The position numbers and the translations under genes were made by a program. Shown here one piece after another: positions 59,160 through 64,000 of a stretch of 64,000 nt of DNA (the first letter of the stretch is position 1; every line of letters begins with the position of its first letter). The stretch lies in contig JBHGNT010000003.1 of NCBI GenBank assembly GCA_043228905.1, forward strand, positions 9,114,001 to 9,178,000, in the 5' to 3' direction. This DNA comes from Azolla caroliniana. Its lineage: Eukaryota > Polypodiophyta. The notes under the pieces are model-generated. The model did not search any database. It had not been told where the DNA came from and saw nothing but the letters and a program-made list of their open reading frames with translations.

Positions 59160-60880
59160 TTTTCCATCATGTTATTTTATGACCATATGGCCCAATGCAT
59201 GTCCATTCTAACTCAACATCAAAATCCCCTTGTATACAACATGTGTACCATTGGACATGTTTAAAACAATATTGTGGCAATGGATGTGCATTGGATTTAG
59301 AGATGGCGGTTGCTCGTGGAGGCGTGACGTCTAAAGTAGTGCAATACCAACATTGGTGAGTGGGATGGTGACAATGATAAGAGAAGGCATATAATGATGA
59401 TGGGGCGAAATGATTATGATTGAGGGAATGGTGGGGTTGGGGGTAAAAGAGAGAGTTGAGGGAAAATATGGGTTTATGGGGAAACAATAATAAAGAAAGG
59501 GTTAGGGGTTATGATAAGAATGTACGAGGGGAAAATGTGAAAATGGGAAATGCTAAAGGAGTGAAGTAAACAAAGAGGAAGAAGATAGAGTGGGACCTTT
59601 TTTGGAGAGAGGAAAATGATATATCGCGAGGGGGGTGGGTGAAACTAGCAAAGTGCACTTGAAATTGCATTTCCAATGTTTATTGGTGTTGGGATCTCGG
59701 GGTTATTGCATCAATCACTATCTTCTATGTCTGCAATGCAGAATGTGCAAAGATATCGAGGTAATAATATTTAGATCGTGTCTTATCTTTGATAGGAAGT
59801 GGTATTGACACGGTGATCGGGAAGGTAGATATTGTCTCTATGTATTTCACCATGAACTTCTTAGTAAGGGCATGTCTATAAGGAGTTAGTATGGGGATGT
59901 GGTGGATTCAATCATTACATCCTTGTCTTTGTATATTGTTGGCTATACCTTTGCAAATATCATCATGATCTACATGCTAGAATGGCTTGCCATGTTGCAA
60001 TATTATTTTGTGGCCCTATTGCCCATTGTATGTGTCCATTCCAATTGACCATTGACATTTCCTTTTAACACAATATATGTACCATTACACATGTTCACTA
60101 TGATTTCGCGATGACAATGCACTACTTGTTGGAGAGCAAGGGTTGCAACTACTTACTCATGTGGGAGCACATGGATTAACAATCATGTGGACAATGATGG
60201 ATTTAGTGATGGTGGCATGCAAGTAGAGGTGTGAGGTTCATGTGATGTAATATCAATGTTAGTGAGGGGGATGGTTACGATGATAAGAGATTGAATATGA
60301 TGATAAAAAAATAGTCTATGGGTTATGATGAGAAGGCAAGAAGGGGGGAAAATGAGAACGAGAATGTTAGAGTGAGGAAGACAAAAAAGGGAGGGGAGAA
60401 GGGGGGGGGGATTTCGGAGAGTAAAATGATACAATTAGAAGGGGTCTAAGCGAGGTTCATGGTGTGTTACTTTGGGGTTCGGTGCACATGTCCTTGTGTA
60501 TTGGACTAATTTCTAGGTGTCATCTTCGCACTTGGAATCCCCTTTCCAATGTTTAATGGGGTGTAGATCTTGGGGTCATTGCAGTGGTCATGATCCTATT
60601 GACTTGCAATGCTTCAATATAAGGTACCATTTTAAAGGTTATTAAACTTAAGATGAGTCTTACCTTTGATGGGAAGCGGTGTTGATGTGGTGGCTCATTT
60701 CTAATAGGGAAGTTTTGTCTCTATGCACTTCACTATGAGCTTCTTAGTGCGGGCATCTCTATATGGGGGGGTCTATGTGGGGTGTGTGATATATTCAATC
60801 GTTAAATCATTATCTTTGTCTAATGTTGGCTATTCATTTGCAAATATAATCATGATATAAATTTTATAATGGTTTAGCAA
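59160..60880. repeat. ~0.85-kb diverged tandem duplication
   Basis: Unit 1 (about 59160-59990) and unit 2 (about 59990-60880) share, in the same order, TTATTTT..TGGCCC.AT.GCCCA, ACAA..TGTACCATT, GGGATGGT.ACRATGATAAGAGA, GGTTATGATRAGAA, TTTCCAATGTTTA, TTCTTAGT..GGGCAT and ATTCAATC. G-rich runs give Pro/His-rich frames on the - strand that I do not regard as genes. Confidence 0.7.
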
Positions 60881-61248
60881 GTTGTTATGCATGCATGTCA
60901 TTTGGTGATGATAGGAGTATTGGAATGGAAATATAAGATGTTGTAAATTGGTTACGACACTCGAAATGTATGAGGAGGTATTGGGTTCATGACCCCCAAT
61001 ACCTATGGAGCTTTGTAGTGTTATGACACCATCCCCTGAGTCATAAGGCGGGACTCAATTTGTCAAGATGTGAGATATTGTTGATGGACTTCAAATTTCA
61101 ATCATCGGGTGTACATCTTAACCAATGTTAAGTACCTATTGTATATAACACAACCTGACAACCTTTTTGTAAGTGAGCTATAAAAGTCATAGATAGTTTT
61201 TCACCTTTTTTCTTTGAATCAAGCTCTCTCTCTCTCTCTCTCTCTCTA

Positions 61249-61302
61249 CCTCAGTGGTAAGTTGTTTACACTACTGACACTACATCTTGGGTTCGAAACC
61301 CA
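61249..61302 (+). other. tRNA-like sequence 1 (box A/box B)
   Basis: ACCTCAGTGGTAAG (box A, one mismatch) is followed 30 bases later by GGGTTCGAAACCC (61290-61302), a perfect box B and T-arm hairpin. No complete cloverleaf; a SINE head or tRNA relic. Confidence 0.5.
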
Positions 61303-61344
61303 ACTTTCTCACCTCTCTATTACTCCATACATATCCTCTTAATT

Positions 61345-61417
61345 TACTAGAGGGTTGAAACCATGACCACCCGATCTCCATTGGCCACCCTTACCAATTG
61401 AGCTACATCCATCTGGG

Positions 61418-61418
<1 letters not shown>
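61345..61418 (-). other. tRNA-like sequence 2, convergent with sequence 1
   Basis: On the - strand GATGTAGCTCAATTGGTAAGG contains box A, and GGTTTCAACCC (61352-61362) is box-B-like. Total length about 70 nt, as in a tRNA, but stems are imperfect. Confidence 0.45.

Positions 61419-61479
<61 letters not shown>
61419..61479. repeat. (CT)n(CA)n microsatellite
   Basis: About 9 CT followed by about 21 CA units, directly next to tRNA-like sequence 2. A shorter (CT)n lies at 61225-61247. The 735 bases after it (61480-62214) show no recognisable gene. Confidence 0.95.
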
Positions 61480-61481
<2 letters not shown>

Positions 61482-62214
61482 TTGTAAGTTGAGTAATTAC
61501 GGTTAAGACTTAATTAGCCAAAGCCTAATCACTCCTTCCTATTGTATGTGTGGTGTATATGTGTTGCTAATCAAGTTGTGGTTGTTACTTACATTTGTAA
61601 TCTCTGTATGAGTGTCCACTATCATACATATCTAATGCAAAAACCTGTTAGGGTGTTAACAATCTTCTTAATTATGTTAGTATTGCTAAGAGAGGTGAGT
61701 GATTATTTATGGGATTAGGGTTAACAAAGCTCGCTACTTAAGATTAGAGTGCTTGATGACCACTTTCACCTAGTTCACCACTTATAGAATATCCTACGTT
61801 AATAACGAGCCAAACTCCGCGATAGAGAGGATATGACGGTTTGGACCTGTAAACCAAGATACAACTCCATCAATACGAAAAAGTGCATTTGACATAAATG
61901 CCTAGAGTTGACACAACCAATATATATATAGTCTGTTTAGCACAACATTGGATTCTAAAATATAACTTCAAATTCTAGGCCATCAATAGGTTGACTTGAA
62001 GGTGGGAGTAGAACAACTTGATCTAGAATGGAGCTAGAAGCATGCAATTCCAACAAAGATACATTGAACATTGTATGGAGATGCATACATGGATGGAGGT
62101 CAAAGTGAAATGTAATGTATTTGTTTGACTGGAGATTATAAATGGGCCAAGACATTAACCCCATTGATAATCTAGATTGTCACATGGCATGATGACCTTC
62201 TCATTTTTTTGCAT

Positions 62215-62400
62215 TATTCAACTAGGTTTAGTTATATTAGTCAACCATGTAACTTAGTAGTTACATAATTAAAATCTACTTAGAAATGTTGACCTTAAAG
62301 CCTTAAATAAGATTTTGTACTTAGTGAGGATGCATTCTAGATCCTCCACTACCAAGTTCATTAAATATAGGACTTACATCCTTGTACCTAACGAATGTGC
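62215..62400 (+). repeat. LTR W family fragment
   Basis: Aligns with 31040-31215: AACTTAGTAGTTAC, AAAATCTA, GTTGACC..AAAGCCTTAAATA, GATTTTGTACT and ATATAGGACTTACA occur in the same order and spacing. Both ends are degraded. From 62401 to 63106 I see only a (TA)n tract at 62519-62537. Confidence 0.7.
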
Positions 62401-63106
62401 TAATGTGTGGAGGAGTCTTGATATGCGACTATCCCAATATATATGCCAGTGTGTACATGTAAAGGTGCAAGTATGATTCATGTATATGTCTTATGTACAT
62501 GTAGATGAGTGTGTATGAATATATATATATATATATAGTTTGGGGAGGTTGGGGTGTATAATAGAATGTGTAAAGGAGAATGACTCAATAGACGGAAATG
62601 GGTAGGAACATTGTCAACCCTAGGCTTGGTATTGAGCCTAGGTCAAGTAACAGTCTCGACAATTCTAGGTTTGATGTCAGCATTGCACAATCAAAGAACT
62701 GGAAAATGTGTATTGAAAGGGAGGGAGGCCATATCAGAGAAGGATAGAGACAATCAAGAAAATCTTGTGGATGGCAACAACGCGAAATAAGATTCAACAT
62801 TACGATTTTCAAAAGGCTAACTTAATTGACCTTTGACACAGAAGTTACAACCATGTAAGATAAGACAAAGGAAAGCATTGAGGTGTGAAGGCATGTAAGA
62901 TTATAGAAATGTACACTAGGAAACCATCTTTGTATAGTTAAATTAGAACACCAAGTGCCATTATAGTATCCGAGCAATTGCAAAGGAGTCGAAGAAAACA
63001 ACAATAGCATTCCCACATATTGAGAATCTTCAGTTGACGACAAACTTTATTCACATACCATGACTTTGGCAGTACTTGAAAAAAACTATTTGTTCCCTTT
63101 TTTATT

Positions 63107-63702
63107 TCAGTTTTCCTCAGGTTTCGGAGGTCCTTTGTACTTGAAGTTGTCAGCATATGCTTTCGGCTGCCACAGGATAGAGCATCAAATCATGGGAAAA
63201 AAATAAATTAAAGGAACTAATAAATCACAGAGAAAGATATCAATAGAATTGCATAATAACAATAGTAACATTCCTTTTTTCTTTATAATGCAACTAAAAC
63301 TACTTTGATAGGTTCAGTTAGCAATTATTTAATAGATCAATAAATCAGCAATCTCCCATCATGTTAGGTATTCATTTTGCATGTGCCCAATGAGACGTTT
63401 TCTTCTCATGAGGAGAGAATATGTTTTGCTAATGAAACATCAAACAAGATATATCTTTCTCAGATTACTCAGTCTCTTAAATGCATGCAATCCATCATGT
63501 TTAGACAGATATTTGGATATCATATTTGAAATGAATAAAAGAGATCGTTGCTAGAAAAATGAAATCAATGTTTCTCAATACTCTTGGTAAACATAAAAAA
63601 GCCAATATATGAACGGAATTTAGCAACTAATAAATATAAATCCTATTACACAACTCATTAATACTTGCACACCTTAATAATAGGCTTGTGCGGTTCCTTC
63701 AC
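63107..63702 (-). CDS. NDUFS4: Probable complex I 18 kDa subunit NDUFS4, last two exons (partial)
   Basis: Two exons on the - strand. 63702-63673 (30 bp) encodes VKEPHKPIIK, between a T-rich tract ending TTATGCAG and donor GTGTGC. 63166-63107 (60 bp) follows TCCTGTGGCAG and encodes PKAYADNFKYKGPPKPEEN and a TGA stop. They join in phase 0. The combination, a KP-x-x-KxxxYxxNF tail just before the stop, matches what I recall of the C-terminus of NDUFS4 (plant FRO1), the accessory Fe-S-proximal subunit of mitochondrial NADH dehydrogenase. Only 29 residues are visible; the remaining exons must lie right of the window. AATAAA occurs immediately after the stop and may be too near to serve as poly(A) signal. 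Identification rests on short similarity. Confidence 0.6.
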
Positions 63703-63838
63703 CTGCATAAGAAACATACGAATACTATTAAAAAAATAGAAAAGAAACAAAATAATTACCTCTTAAATCTATTTACCGAAGTGTCCCCAAACATAATTAG
63801 GCTTGAACTGCGAATATAATTGGTGATTACGTTGGAAC

Positions 63839-64000
63839 TAATATAAGTTCTTCAGGTTATTGATTCTTTTGAGCTATTAATCACAATATTTACTTGTGAA
63901 CCAATACAAGTTTTCATATTGGTTATTGATTCGCCGGAGCTATTAATTGCAATATTTACTTGCAAACTAAAATAAAATTTTCATGTAGGTTATTGGTTCT
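63839..64000. repeat. ~63-68-bp tandem repeat in the presumed NDUFS4 intron
   Basis: AAGTTCTTCAGGTTATTGATTC..GAGCTATTAATCACAATATTTACTTGTGAACC recurs as AAGTTTTCATATTGGTTATTGATTC..GAGCTATTAATTGCAATATTTACTTGCAAACT, and a third unit starts before the window edge. Confidence 0.85.

Noticed and set aside
59167-60434. Pro/His/Ser-rich - strand frames at 59167-59487 and 60183-60434
   Set aside because: They arise from G-rich duplicated spacer, have no domain and no splice context, and are not conserved between the two units.

Overview
The window is nuclear DNA of a land plant. The evidence is plant-type Ty1/copia and Ty3/gypsy retrotransposons, GT-AG introns, a plant IRE-type AGC kinase gene and the last exons of a probable nuclear complex I gene. 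The cysteine/histidine-tailed LINE and the long introns would suit a fern or other non-seed plant, but that is a guess. All coordinates, junctions and alignments were read by eye.

Positions 1-30842 are one nest of retrotransposons. The oldest host I can see is a decayed Ty1/copia copy, A2, on the + strand, with pieces at 12223-13015, 18284-19406, 20969-21273, 21275-21512 and 30489-30842. Four insertions broke it. (i) G1 is a gypsy-like element with gag but no pol; it runs from before the window to 12222. It carries LTR M (3680-4990), an intact, very young Copia A1 (6141-11459, - strand) and solo LTR S (11737-12169). (ii) Solo LTR X1 (13016-18278) contains Copia B (13120-17889). (iii) LTR-like insert Z (19407-20964) contains a G1-family solo LTR, G1b. 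(iv) Composite X (21513-30483) has LTR ends in inverted orientation, a 5-bp target duplication, and Copia Y (22690-27905) nested inside. Removing the insertions restores continuity of A2 at each site, so the order of events can be read.

Positions 30843-42015 hold further decayed elements: an LTR (W), an unrecognised coding-like stretch, a Copia B fragment cut by gypsy G2 (33331-35957), gypsy G3 (36285-40080) split by a LINE (37035-39085), and a scrap of gypsy reverse transcriptase.

Positions 42016-55296 are the main host gene, on the - strand: an INCOMPLETE ROOT HAIR ELONGATION (IRE) type Ser/Thr kinase. I could join 17 exons in phase, giving 1652 codons, with a C2HC zinc finger, an AGC kinase domain and an unusual repeat-rich N-terminus. 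A LINE 3' fragment sits antisense in one intron, and long GAA/CTT microsatellites lie just upstream of the start codon.

Positions 56371-63106 are mostly non-genic, with a tandem duplication of about 0.85 kb, a pair of convergent tRNA-like sequences and a second W-LTR fragment. The last two exons of a probable NDUFS4 (complex I 18 kDa subunit) gene on the - strand lie at 63107-63166 and 63673-63702; the rest of that gene is beyond the right edge.
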